64,000 bases of DNA from Segatella buccae ATCC 33574 (GTDB lineage: Bacteria; Bacteroidota; Bacteroidia; Bacteroidales; Bacteroidaceae): contig NZ_GL586311.1 in assembly GCF_000184945.1 (NCBI RefSeq), positions 1,268,428 through 1,332,427 on the forward strand. The letters run 5' to 3'. Below, one piece after another: positions 26,771 through 35,817 of the stretch. Below the pieces are notes generated by a model, which saw only the letters and a program-made list of their open reading frames with translations, had not been told where the DNA came from and searched no databases. Within the stretch, counting starts at the first letter, position 1. The number at the start of each line of letters is the position of its first letter. Both the position numbers and the translations under genes were made by a program.

Positions 26771-26917
26771 AAAAGTATAGCTCGTTTAGCTTATTTTAAC
26801 CGCTTGAAAAGCCTTTCCCGGCGAATTTAACATAAAACGAGTGTTTTTCGTGATGGTTCATTGCAGCGGAAGATGAAACTCGCAATGCGGTGGTGACTGG
26901 GCCCATCCGGCGAAAAA

Positions 26918-27362
26918 CATGGATGGTGTCGGCGAATAGGGCGAATTGAGCGAATGAGGGCAGCGGTCGATGGCCGTTAAGGGTAGGGACTGTCGTCCTC
27001 CTTCAGATTTGTCAAAGATATTATCCGAAAAACCGCTCTGTGCTTGCGATATTTCCGCCGGGAAGATCCTTTATCGGAAATACGAGAATTTTAGAGGAGG
27101 GGGTAAAGCATTGTCTATTAGTAACTTGAATATTCTTGACCTTTCAGTATGCCGCGAAAAGGCTGTAAAACAGCTGTAATGAGGAGGTGAAAGAGGCCGT
27201 CTCGTGCGCTCACTACAGCCGTTTGACATCCTCGGTCGGCCCGTTTTGCATCATCATTCCGCCCAAACGGGAAAGGCGGAGTGACTTTCGGGGCTTTTAA
27301 AGCCATCTTTCCAATCTATTTGAAGGCTTTCAGATGAAGTGCTTTTGTATTACTTTTTCGCC
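26918..27362. repeat. intergenic repeat, copy 1 (about 440 bp)
   Basis: This segment aligns along its length with 40048-40490, in the same orientation. Conserved blocks include gtcaaagatattatcc, tgcttgcgatatttccgccg and ttccaatct-tttgaag. A hairpin in the middle (27168-27183 with 27209-27224) is also present in copy 2 with a compensatory base change. Short reading frames (DLSKILS...CACDISAGKIL) are shared but show many non-synonymous changes, so I do not call a gene. Confidence 0.75.
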
Positions 27363-27369
27363 ATCCCCT

Positions 27370-27429
27370 AAAAAGACAGCCCACAGCAGCGATAGGGGCA
27401 GTGTTTTATGCCTGTCCCTACTGCTGCTG
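27370..27429 (-). terminator. probable terminator of the M16 peptidase gene
   Basis: On the minus strand an imperfect long stem (cagcagcagtaggga with its partner in 27384-27398) is followed by ctttttag at 27376-27369. It lies 60-120 bases past the stop of the M16 gene. Confidence 0.5.
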
Positions 27430-27488
27430 ACGAACTGACAAAGAGGGAGAGCCTGTTTGCCGAGAGAGGATACGGGAAGGCTCTCGGG

Positions 27489-30317
27489 CTATTCGCTCAG
27501 CATGGTCACCTCTATGCGACGGTGGCTGCCGAGAAGGTCTTTCGCCATCTGTTGCACATCGCCGGCCGTAAGGTTGCGCACCAGTTGCTCATAGCCGGTG
27601 TGGAAGTCGATGCCGTCTTGAAGCCGGTGGTAGATGACATAATCCCAATAGCCGTTGTCAATGATGTTCTGCCCGTATGTCTTCAGCAGATATTTCTTCG
27701 CTTTGTCCATGCTTACGGGATTGGGCCCGCGGTCGGCAATATGCGCCACCTGCCGGTAGACTATCGGTATCAGGGTTTCATACTTGGCAGGATCGGTGCG
27801 GAAAGATATGCGCAACATGGCCGTGGGACGGTTGTCCTTCTCGAGCGCATAGCCTACGCTCACCCCATACGTTCCTCCCTTCTCCTCGCGCACACTGTCG
27901 GTATAGGCTGTTTGTAACACCCGTTGCAGCACATCCAGTGCAAGGTCGCTTTTGGGCGTGTAGGGCTCTTCGAAGGTGTAGAAGATGTTGACCAGCGCCG
28001 AGGGCGTGTTCATCCGCTTTTTGAAGATATGCGTCTCGTCGGCGTTGCGCACGTCGGGTGTGGGATATTTCTTTCTGCTCGTCGGTTCCGCCGTTGCCGT
28101 GTTATTTTTGCTCGAGGGCAGTGTGGCGACATATTGGCAGAGCAAGGGGCGCAGGGAGTCGATGTCTACGTTGCCCACAAGCAGCATCGTGAACTTGGAA
28201 GCGTCGGCAAAACTCTCCCGGTAGATCTGCCACACGCGATCGTAGGACACGCGGTCAAGCGTCTCCCGCTTGGTGGGCTGCATGCGCGGATGGTTGCCGT
28301 AGAGTATCGCCACGAGTGAGTCGTTGTAACTCACCTGCGGGTTGGCCTCCCTGTTGGTCAGGAAAGAGCGCATACGGTCTATCGCCCCGTTGAAGGCAAC
28401 GGTGTCTCGCCGGGGGTGGGCGAAGTAGAGATAGGTGAGCTCCAGCATCGTTTTCAGGTCTTTGACCGACGACTTTCCGGAGAGTTGCTGCGTGTCGTCG
28501 CCGATGGAGGGGGTCACTCCGGCTATCTTTGAGGAGAGCATCTTGCGCAGCGTGTTCTTGTCGAAGGTGCCCACACCGGCATCGGTGATGGCACTCGCAA
28601 CAAACGAGAAGTTGGGCGCATCGCTGTCGGGATAGCGCGAAGTGCCGCCTTCGCCCCAAAGGCGCATGGTTATCTGGTCTTTGCTGAAGTCGGTTGGCTT
28701 GATGTAGACGGTGGTGCCGTTGCTCAGATTCAGCACTTTTGTGCCGTATGCGCCGGCCCGTTCGCCGACGATTGTCCCCGGTTGGGGCAGCCGGGGGATG
28801 AGCTTTCCGGCCAGTTGCGGCTCGCTGTAAGGGGCGTAAGTTGCGGCTTGCGCGTTGAGTACATACTGTTCGAGCGTGTCGTTGGGTGGCAGTTTGAACT
28901 CCGGTTTGTCGGGTGCATAGACCACGAGCACCTGATTTTTGTCTGAAATCAGCCTTTTCGCTGCCCTGTTCACCTGTTCCGGCGTGACGGTGCGGTTGAA
29001 TTGTCTGATGAGTTCAAGCTGTAAAGTCTCCGTGACCACCGGTTCGGCCGACAGAAAATGTTGCAGTGCCTTGTTCACGAAGTAGCGGTTGCGCCGGTCG
29101 TTGCGCTCGGCATATTGGCGTTCGGCCACCTTCAGCTGCCTGTCTTGCGCACGATGTAGTTCGCCCTCGGTGAATCCGTAGCGGCGGGCACGCTCGCTCT
29201 CGGCTATCACGGCATCGAACGAACCTTTCACATTCTCCTGTCTGCAGCCGAAAGAGAGCCAGAAAGCATCCTTGGTGCGCGAAACGAGGAAGCGGCCGGC
29301 ATGGGCTGTGGCCGAGAGGAAGGGCGGAACGGCCTGCTGCTGCACTTCCTGCAAACGGGCGTTGAGCATCGAGATGATGAGCGACTCGATGTAGTTGTCT
29401 CGCAGATAGCCCACATTGCTCTTCTCCCCGTCGGGCACGACATTGTGCTTCATGTAGAGGTTGGCCAGCATGATGGGCTGTTCGCTGTCGCGGTCGGTGG
29501 CCACAATCATCCGGCTGTTGTCGGTCACGGGATAGTAGACGCGCTCCGCAGCGTGCTTGGGGCGCGGAATGGAACCGAACAGACGCTTGATTTTCGCCTC
29601 CACCTCGGCCGGATCGATGTCGCCCACCACGATCACGGCCTGCAAGTCGGGGCGATACCATTTCTTGTAATAGTCGCGCAGATCTTTGTAGGGGAAATTG
29701 TCCACGATGTCCATCGACCCGATGGGCAGGCAGTCTTCATATTTTGTACCCCGATAAACCACCGGCAGCACGCGTTCCATCATGCGCTGTGTGGCCTTGC
29801 CGGCACGGCGTGTGCGCCACTCTTCGTGTATCACGCCGCGCTCCTTGTCTATCTCCTTGTCGGTGAGCAGCAGGTTGTGGCTCCAGTCGTGCAGGATGAG
29901 CAGGGCCGAGTCGAGCACGGCCTTGCGCCTCACGGGCACGGCCGAGATGTTATACACCGTCTGGTCGACACTCGTATAGGCATTGAGATTGGCCCCGAAC
30001 TTCACGCCCACGCTCTCGCACCACGGCACGATGCCCGGCGACTTGCCGTCGCCCCGGAAGTTTGTCGTGCCGTTGAAGGCCATGTGTTCCAGGAAGTGGG
30101 CCAGTCCGCGTTGCCGGGGTTCTTCGAGGATGGAGCCTACCCGCTGGGCGATGTAGAAGTCGGCGATGCCCGGTTCTTTGGCGTTGTGGCGGATGTAATA
30201 GGTCAGCCCGTTCTCCAGTTTTCCCGTCAGGAAAGAGGCGTCCTGCTCCAGCGGTTGTGCGGAGACAACGAGCGGAGATAGCAACAGGAACAACAGCCAT
30301 GAATAGTTTTTCTTCAT
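27489..30317 (-). CDS. M16 family zinc metallopeptidase (insulinase/pitrilysin-like)
   Basis: The 942-aa protein starts with a signal peptide (SWLLFLLLSPLVVSA) and carries the inverted zinc motif HFLEH (His74, Glu77, His78). The downstream zinc ligand Glu is expected in GVIHEEWRTR. A first M16 domain is followed by inactive repeats (VVGDIDPAEVEAKIKRLFG; a second set with LLVGNVDIDSLRPLL near 700), as in periplasmic 100-kDa pitrilysins. It would degrade peptides in the periplasm. It is the last gene of a minus-strand series that begins with a TonB receptor; the 165-bp gap to the upstream type IX-secreted protein leaves co-transcription uncertain. Confidence 0.92.
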   Translation of the reverse strand: MKKNYSWLLFLLLSPLVVSAQPLEQDASFLTGKLENGLTYYIRHNAKEPGIADFYIAQRVGSILEEPRQRGLAHFLEHMAFNGTTNFRGDGKSPGIVPWCESVGVKFGANLNAYTSVDQTVYNISAVPVRRKAVLDSALLILHDWSHNLLLTDKEIDKERGVIHEEWRTRRAGKATQRMMERVLPVVYRGTKYEDCLPIGSMDIVDNFPYKDLRDYYKKWYRPDLQAVIVVGDIDPAEVEAKIKRLFGSIPRPKHAAERVYYPVTDNSRMIVATDRDSEQPIMLANLYMKHNVVPDGEKSNVGYLRDNYIESLIISMLNARLQEVQQQAVPPFLSATAHAGRFLVSRTKDAFWLSFGCRQENVKGSFDAVIAESERARRYGFTEGELHRAQDRQLKVAERQYAERNDRRNRYFVNKALQHFLSAEPVVTETLQLELIRQFNRTVTPEQVNRAAKRLISDKNQVLVVYAPDKPEFKLPPNDTLEQYVLNAQAATYAPYSEPQLAGKLIPRLPQPGTIVGERAGAYGTKVLNLSNGTTVYIKPTDFSKDQITMRLWGEGGTSRYPDSDAPNFSFVASAITDAGVGTFDKNTLRKMLSSKIAGVTPSIGDDTQQLSGKSSVKDLKTMLELTYLYFAHPRRDTVAFNGAIDRMRSFLTNREANPQVSYNDSLVAILYGNHPRMQPTKRETLDRVSYDRVWQIYRESFADASKFTMLLVGNVDIDSLRPLLCQYVATLPSSKNNTATAEPTSRKKYPTPDVRNADETHIFKKRMNTPSALVNIFYTFEEPYTPKSDLALDVLQRVLQTAYTDSVREEKGGTYGVSVGYALEKDNRPTAMLRISFRTDPAKYETLIPIVYRQVAHIADRGPNPVSMDKAKKYLLKTYGQNIIDNGYWDYVIYHRLQDGIDFHTGYEQLVRNLTAGDVQQMAKDLLGSHRRIEVTMLSE

Positions 30318-30482
30318 GTAGGATATATTTCAGGAATTGCAAGTCTGTGGGAATTTAGGCGTTCGGGTTGGCGAATGGCCGGTCACCGGTCCCCGCACTG
30401 CTATGCACGGGGCTGCCGGCTGTACCTCTAATTCGCCAACCCGATACCACTGCCAACTTGCAACGGTTTGTTTACTTCGTTT

Positions 30483-32258
30483 TTACTTCACGACAATCTT
30501 CTTGCCTCCGATGATATAGAGGCCGGAAGGCAGACCGCTGGTGGCTTCTGCCATGGTCTTGGCCCTCTTGACGAGCACGCCCGCAAGTGTATAAACGTTG
30601 CAGTTGGCCACTCTGTCTTTCTGCACATTCACATCCTTGATGCCTGTCGATGTGTCTTCATCGGGCAGAATGTCGTCGCAGGTGTGCTTGGTGAGGACGA
30701 TGCCCCAGCTGAAGAACGTTGTCGCAGGCCCCGTTGCGCCCAAGATGGTGCCTGAATCATTGCTTGCCCTCCCCATAGATACAAAACCGGTGCCGTCTAT
30801 CAATGGTTCACAAACCATCCCTATTTGGGCCTTGTTAAGTGTAACTTCTTCCGTACCCTTTACCATTTTGTTGTCTTCGAGTGTATACTTATTAAGTCTG
30901 GACATGCCAAACAAAGCATATCCATAGACCCATACAGCTTTAGGATCTTTTGTCTCCACAACACCGAATGCTCCCGTAATGCCCTTTCCGTCTATACCGG
31001 CAGCAAGACGTTTACCATCTTTGGCATCTATTTTCACGACCAACGCTTCATAGTATTTGTCTGATACAGCAATAAAAGGAGAAGAGGTCGCGTTGTCGGC
31101 TAAACTCCCCAGCAGTAGGCCTGTAAGATAAAGGCTTCCGTTGTAATACTGAAGATTCTTATTCTGTATCCCATAAGATTTTCCGTTGAATCTCCCCGTC
31201 ACAAACGACTTGATATAATTCATGCTCAAATCGTTGCAATTTAAAGAGGCATAAATGATATTCACGCAATCGTTTGGTTGTAAAATTGTATCACCAAACT
31301 TGATCGTTGCGGTTCCGTTTCCTTGGAAACGCCCGCTCAGATAGATGATGCCTTCCTTAATGACAATCCTGTCAAATGACGCAAACTTGAGATTACTTTC
31401 ATCTTCCGTCATGAATTGGAGCAGATAGCCGTCTTTGTCGAGCTTGGCTATAAAAGGGTCACCGACCTGGCTTTGGATGGTTCCATCCCAGCCTTCCGCG
31501 CTTTTTGCCTCATGGGTTTCTGTCGTTTTATCACGTTTGGTGAATGTCATCGAAGACATGTAGTGGCCACAGATATAGATGTTTCCTTTGTTATCCAATG
31601 CCAATCCCCGATAAAACGCTGCATAGCCGCCAAAGTATTTTTGCATCGGGTGCGCGGTAGTGGCGATGAGCTTTGCCCATTCCACTTTGCCGTTTTTATC
31701 TATTTTGGCAATTACTCCTTCGGTGATGGTACGCTTTATGGAATCAGGCGTATAAGTCACTTCGGTCTTTACGCCGTCAGCACCAACCATACGGAATAAA
31801 GTCTTTTCAGTTCTGTCTGCTAAATTACGTACATCTGATATCAGGATGAGACCTCCATCCTCCGTAGGTTGAATGGCCTGGTTGTTGTATAGGTAGCCTT
31901 TGTCGGAATATACCGTCCATAACAAGTCTCCTGTTTTCTGATCATATTTCTGCAACAGGAGATTATTGTTTGTCGCATTTACATTATTTCCCACATACTG
32001 GCAACCCTCGACTTCTTTTCCTTCCGCATTTTTAAGCGGTTCACCGTCGAAATAGAGTTTGGTGTCGGTGAGAGTGTTGGAACCGAAAGTGGTAAATGCC
32101 ACATAGTTGCCATCCGTTGTCTTGATGATGGAGACAGGCGTGTTGCCGGCCTTGGTCTTTCCATAAATGGTGTGGTGCCACTGATACTTGAAGTCCGCAG
32201 CGTGGGTTGCAGCTACGGTCACCAGTATTACCAAAGCAGCGAGTAGTTTTTTCATCAT
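30483..32258 (-). CDS. type IX-secreted beta-propeller-like protein, paralog 1
   Basis: This 591-aa protein has a signal peptide (LLAALVILVTVAATHA) and a body of repeated strands (DFKYQWHHTIYGKTKAGNTP, LLQKYDQKTGDLLWTVYSD, AKLDKDGYLLQFMTEDES) reminiscent of PQQ/Kelch-type propellers. Its C-terminus, NCNVYTLAGVLVKRAKTM to SGLYIIGGKKIVVK, is a Prevotella-style type IX secretion sorting domain, so the protein should be exported across the outer membrane and anchored or released. It is a tandem paralog of the next gene; the last 65 residues differ at only one position while the rest has diverged clearly. Binding role or substrate is unknown. Confidence 0.8.
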   Translation of the reverse strand: MMKKLLAALVILVTVAATHAADFKYQWHHTIYGKTKAGNTPVSIIKTTDGNYVAFTTFGSNTLTDTKLYFDGEPLKNAEGKEVEGCQYVGNNVNATNNNLLLQKYDQKTGDLLWTVYSDKGYLYNNQAIQPTEDGGLILISDVRNLADRTEKTLFRMVGADGVKTEVTYTPDSIKRTITEGVIAKIDKNGKVEWAKLIATTAHPMQKYFGGYAAFYRGLALDNKGNIYICGHYMSSMTFTKRDKTTETHEAKSAEGWDGTIQSQVGDPFIAKLDKDGYLLQFMTEDESNLKFASFDRIVIKEGIIYLSGRFQGNGTATIKFGDTILQPNDCVNIIYASLNCNDLSMNYIKSFVTGRFNGKSYGIQNKNLQYYNGSLYLTGLLLGSLADNATSSPFIAVSDKYYEALVVKIDAKDGKRLAAGIDGKGITGAFGVVETKDPKAVWVYGYALFGMSRLNKYTLEDNKMVKGTEEVTLNKAQIGMVCEPLIDGTGFVSMGRASNDSGTILGATGPATTFFSWGIVLTKHTCDDILPDEDTSTGIKDVNVQKDRVANCNVYTLAGVLVKRAKTMAEATSGLPSGLYIIGGKKIVVK

Positions 32259-32438
32259 AGCCTTTTGGTTTTCAATATTGATATTTATTTATGTTTGTTT
32301 TTGCAAATCTACCGGTTCCGGACACAACGGATTGGCAAATCGCAGGCAGCCGGACTACATGTCGCCTTATACGCGAGGTAGTCCACCTATCGTCGATCCG
32401 TCAACCCGAAATGACTTGTGTGACTTGCAACGTTTTGT

Positions 32439-34220
32439 TTACTTCACGACAATCTTCTTGCCGCCAATGATATAGAGCCCGGAAGGCAGACCGCTGGTGG
32501 CTTCTGCCATGGTCTTGGCCCTCTTGACGAGCACGCCCGCAAGTGTATAAACGTTGCAGTTGGCCACTCTGTTTTTCTGCACATTCACATCCTTGATGCC
32601 TGTCGATGTGTCTTCATCGGGCAGAATGTCGTCGCAGGTGTACTTGGTGAGGACAATGCCCCAGTTGAAGAACGTTGTCGCAGGCCCCGTTGCGCCCAAG
32701 ATGGTGCCGGAGTCATAGCGTGGTCTTGCCATAGACACGAAAGCGTTACCGTCGATCAGGGGTTCTCCCAACATCCCCATAGTGGCTTCTTCGAGCGCAA
32801 TTTCCTCCGTTCCTTTCAATAGTTTGCCCTCTTCAAGCGTATATTTGTTGAGTCTGGCCTTAGCAAGTAGAGCATAGCCGTAAACCCAAACGGTGATGGG
32901 GTCCTTCGTTTCGATCACGGCATAGGCTGAAGTGATGGACTGTCCGTCTATGCCGCCGACAAGTCGTGTACCGTCTTTGGCATCCACTTTCACGATCATG
33001 GCTTCGCGCATTCTGGACTTTGTGGCGATAAAAGGTTCTGACGTGGCATCGTCGGCCAGACTTCCCGTGATCAGACCGGTCATGTAAAGGCTGCCGTTAT
33101 AGTATTGGAGGTTCATATTCTGCACGGCATAATTCTTGCCGCCGAACTTCCCTGCGACCAACATCTTGATGTAGTTGAGGCTCAAATCTTCGGTCTTCAC
33201 GGAAGCGTAGAGGAGATTCCAGCAATCGTTGGGCTGCAAAGTGGTGTCACCAAACTTGATGGTGGCAGTGCCGTCGCCCTGCAAGCGTCCGCTCACATAG
33301 ATAACATCGTTCTTGATGACCATCTTGTCGAAAGTCGCAAACTTCACGTTGCTTTCGTCTTCTGTCATGAATTGGAGCAGATAGCCGTCCTTGTCGAGTT
33401 TGGCAATAAACGGGTCACCGGCCGATGTCTGTATGGTTCCGTCCCACGCTGCTGTATTCTTGGCTTGATGGGTCTCTTGGGTGCCGTCACGCTTTACGAA
33501 GGTGACAGCCGACATGTAGTTACCGCATACATAGATATTGCCCTTGCTGTCTACTGCCAGTCCCTTATAATAGATGTCATACTCGCCGTAGGTTTTGCCC
33601 TTGATGGTGGGATGCGTGGTGGTGGCTATCAACTTGGCCCATGCCACTTTTCCGTCTTTGTCTACCTTGGCAATGACACCTTCAACTGAAGTGCGCCCGT
33701 TTCCCGCCGGTGTGTAGTTCACTTCGGTCTTTTGGCCGTCGGCACCAACCATTCTGAGCAGCGTAGTTTCCGTCTTGTCGGCAAGATTGCGCACGTCGCC
33801 AACAAAGACCAAGCCGCCGTCAGCGGTCGGATAAACCGACTTGTTGTTGTACAGATAGCCCTTATCCGAGTACACCGTCCAAATCACTTTACCCGTTTCA
33901 GGATTCATTTTCTGCAACAGGAGGTTGTCGTTGCCGGTGTTTGCATTAGTCCCTTTATACGGACAACCTTCAATCTCTTTCCCTTCAGCGTCTTTAAGCG
34001 GTTCGCCGTCGAAATAGAGTTTGGTTCCGGTGAGCGTGTTGGACCCAAAAGCGTTGAAGGCTACATAGTTGCCGTCCGTTGTCTTGATGACGGAAATGGG
34101 GGTGTTGCCGGATTTGGTCTTTCCATAAATGGTGTGGTGCCACTGATACTTGAAGTCTGCTGCGTGGACTGCAGCCACAGCTGCCAGCATCACAAACGAT
34201 AGGAGTAATTTTCTCATCAT
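32439..34220 (-). CDS. type IX-secreted beta-propeller-like protein, paralog 2
   Basis: The 593-aa product has a signal peptide (LLLSFVMLAAVAAVHA), the same repeated-strand body as its downstream paralog (FVGDVRNLADKTETTLLRMV, GNIYVCGNYMSAVTF) and the same type IX C-terminal domain. It follows the DUF6850 barrel gene after 42 bp and so probably belongs to the TonB-receptor operon; the second copy then arose by tandem duplication. A hairpin at about 32352-32384 lies between the two copies. A surface-exposed binding or structural role is inferred only from the sorting signal. Confidence 0.8.
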   Translation of the reverse strand: MMRKLLLSFVMLAAVAAVHAADFKYQWHHTIYGKTKSGNTPISVIKTTDGNYVAFNAFGSNTLTGTKLYFDGEPLKDAEGKEIEGCPYKGTNANTGNDNLLLQKMNPETGKVIWTVYSDKGYLYNNKSVYPTADGGLVFVGDVRNLADKTETTLLRMVGADGQKTEVNYTPAGNGRTSVEGVIAKVDKDGKVAWAKLIATTTHPTIKGKTYGEYDIYYKGLAVDSKGNIYVCGNYMSAVTFVKRDGTQETHQAKNTAAWDGTIQTSAGDPFIAKLDKDGYLLQFMTEDESNVKFATFDKMVIKNDVIYVSGRLQGDGTATIKFGDTTLQPNDCWNLLYASVKTEDLSLNYIKMLVAGKFGGKNYAVQNMNLQYYNGSLYMTGLITGSLADDATSEPFIATKSRMREAMIVKVDAKDGTRLVGGIDGQSITSAYAVIETKDPITVWVYGYALLAKARLNKYTLEEGKLLKGTEEIALEEATMGMLGEPLIDGNAFVSMARPRYDSGTILGATGPATTFFNWGIVLTKYTCDDILPDEDTSTGIKDVNVQKNRVANCNVYTLAGVLVKRAKTMAEATSGLPSGLYIIGGKKIVVK

Positions 34221-34262
34221 AATCTTTGAGTTTTTGGTGTGGATACTTATTTGAATTTAAAA

Positions 34263-35798
34263 TTAGAATTCCATGCCCAGCGAGAGGTGCAGGAGGCTGT
34301 TGTGTTCTGTCTTCATGTAGTGCGCATAATCCCATCCGGAAGCGACAAACACGCTGTAATGGCGATTCACGGCATAGTTGACTTCGGCTCGCAAACCGGC
34401 ATCATAGCGGTTGTTGCCGTAGAAAGCGTGACGATGGTACACGGGAGCCATCATGCTCTCATTGGCATTTCCGTTCAGTATCATGCTGCAACGGCTGTTC
34501 CAAGTATAGTCCAGATGAGCGGAAGTCTGTAGTAGCCACCGCTTCATCCGCCACATTCCTTTCAGCGAGAGGGCCGAGGCCTGTGCCGAAGAGGCCATTT
34601 TCCGCCACGGTTCGGCGTAGGTTTTGCGGATGTGGCGGTAGTGTTGGCTCAGCGAAAAGTCATATACAGCCGTGCCCGACGGGCGATATTGGCATAGTAG
34701 GGCACCCGAGAGGTTCCACCGGTTCTCCTGATACTGCCGGCCGGATGCTATCTGCGGATAGATATTATCTTGTGCCGAACCGAAGATGTTTTCTATTCCC
34801 CGACGTTCGCTATAGCTTTCTGTCATCCTCACGCCCCATGTGCAGGTTTGTCCCTTGTGCAGATAGCCCGTTTCAAAGCCCTGATGCCGCAACTCCAACT
34901 TCGTCAGCGGCAACTCGTTGAGGTCGGAAATGATGTTCTCTATTGACAAAGAACGGTAGCTCAACGAGGCATATACGCCGTTCCGGGGAGCTACGGGGCG
35001 CAGTTCCATCGTAGCATCCCATCCCAGTCCTTTATAGTAAGTGGAGGTGTAGGAGCCCCTGAACCGATAATAATCCATGCCCAGTCCGGTGAGATGATAG
35101 ACGGCCGGCCGCGACGTTTCGTTGTAAAACTCAAGCGTATTCGTCTGCTTGTATCGCCGGAAACCTACCGAGAGTCCCCCTTCATAAGTCCCGTTGAAAA
35201 GTCCGGACCACCCCATTCCCGTCTTCACTTGCAAATATCCCGTGAGATTTTTGGGCCGGGGATCCACCGTCCGATACTCCAACCGGGCCGTGTAGCGGCC
35301 TTCCACGCCCACCGTCCACTTGTCCTTGTGATAGGCAAATCCCCCCATGAAGTCGTAGGTCTCCTTGCGCGAGACTCCTCCCCCAATGGTGTCGGCCATC
35401 ACGTAGGGGTAAAGAAGGTCGAAATCGGTGGTTTCATTGTAGCGTATATGGTGGGCCTTGCCATTGGTGTAGTGCGCTGTTCCCCACAGAGAAACTTTCT
35501 TTTTCCGTAGAAATGCGTCTATATCGCCCCCCACAACTGCCGCCTTGTCGCCACACTCCAACTGCTGCGGCAGGGTGGCCCGGCTGTTGGTGTAGGCCGC
35601 ACTCAATCGGTTCAGCGAATACCGGTAACGATTCCATTGCATGGCGGGGTTGCGGTAGATTTCCGGAAACCACGAACGGGTGTCGCTCCGGTGATCCACC
35701 TGCCTCTCCACAACATCGTCGGCAGCCTTTGCCGAAGCAACATGGCCGAAGGCAACCAGTGAAAGTGCCATCAGGAAGTGAACTGTCTTCTTATCCAC
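34263..35798 (-). CDS. DUF6850-type outer-membrane beta-barrel protein
   Basis: The 511-aa protein has a signal peptide and many alternating amphipathic strands with aromatic girdles (FNGTYEGGLSVGFRRYKQ, GVYASLSYRSLSIEN), ending HNSLLHLSLGMEF with the C-terminal Phe usual for BAM-inserted barrels. The N-terminal motif SWFPEIYRNPAMQWNRYRYSLN matches the DUF6850 family, which accompanies TonB receptors and DUF4876 lipoproteins. It starts 19 bp after the DUF4876 gene. Function is unknown; it likely cooperates with the receptor in taking up a nutrient. Confidence 0.8.
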   Translation of the reverse strand: MDKKTVHFLMALSLVAFGHVASAKAADDVVERQVDHRSDTRSWFPEIYRNPAMQWNRYRYSLNRLSAAYTNSRATLPQQLECGDKAAVVGGDIDAFLRKKKVSLWGTAHYTNGKAHHIRYNETTDFDLLYPYVMADTIGGGVSRKETYDFMGGFAYHKDKWTVGVEGRYTARLEYRTVDPRPKNLTGYLQVKTGMGWSGLFNGTYEGGLSVGFRRYKQTNTLEFYNETSRPAVYHLTGLGMDYYRFRGSYTSTYYKGLGWDATMELRPVAPRNGVYASLSYRSLSIENIISDLNELPLTKLELRHQGFETGYLHKGQTCTWGVRMTESYSERRGIENIFGSAQDNIYPQIASGRQYQENRWNLSGALLCQYRPSGTAVYDFSLSQHYRHIRKTYAEPWRKMASSAQASALSLKGMWRMKRWLLQTSAHLDYTWNSRCSMILNGNANESMMAPVYHRHAFYGNNRYDAGLRAEVNYAVNRHYSVFVASGWDYAHYMKTEHNSLLHLSLGMEF

Positions 35799-35817
35799 AT
35801 CTTTTGTTTTTAGTCAT

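Noticed and set aside
27001..27179. Small conserved protein in the 440-bp repeat (DLSKILS...CACDISAGKIL)
   Set aside because: The peptide is shared with the second copy, but several of the base changes alter amino acids and start codons are not conserved.
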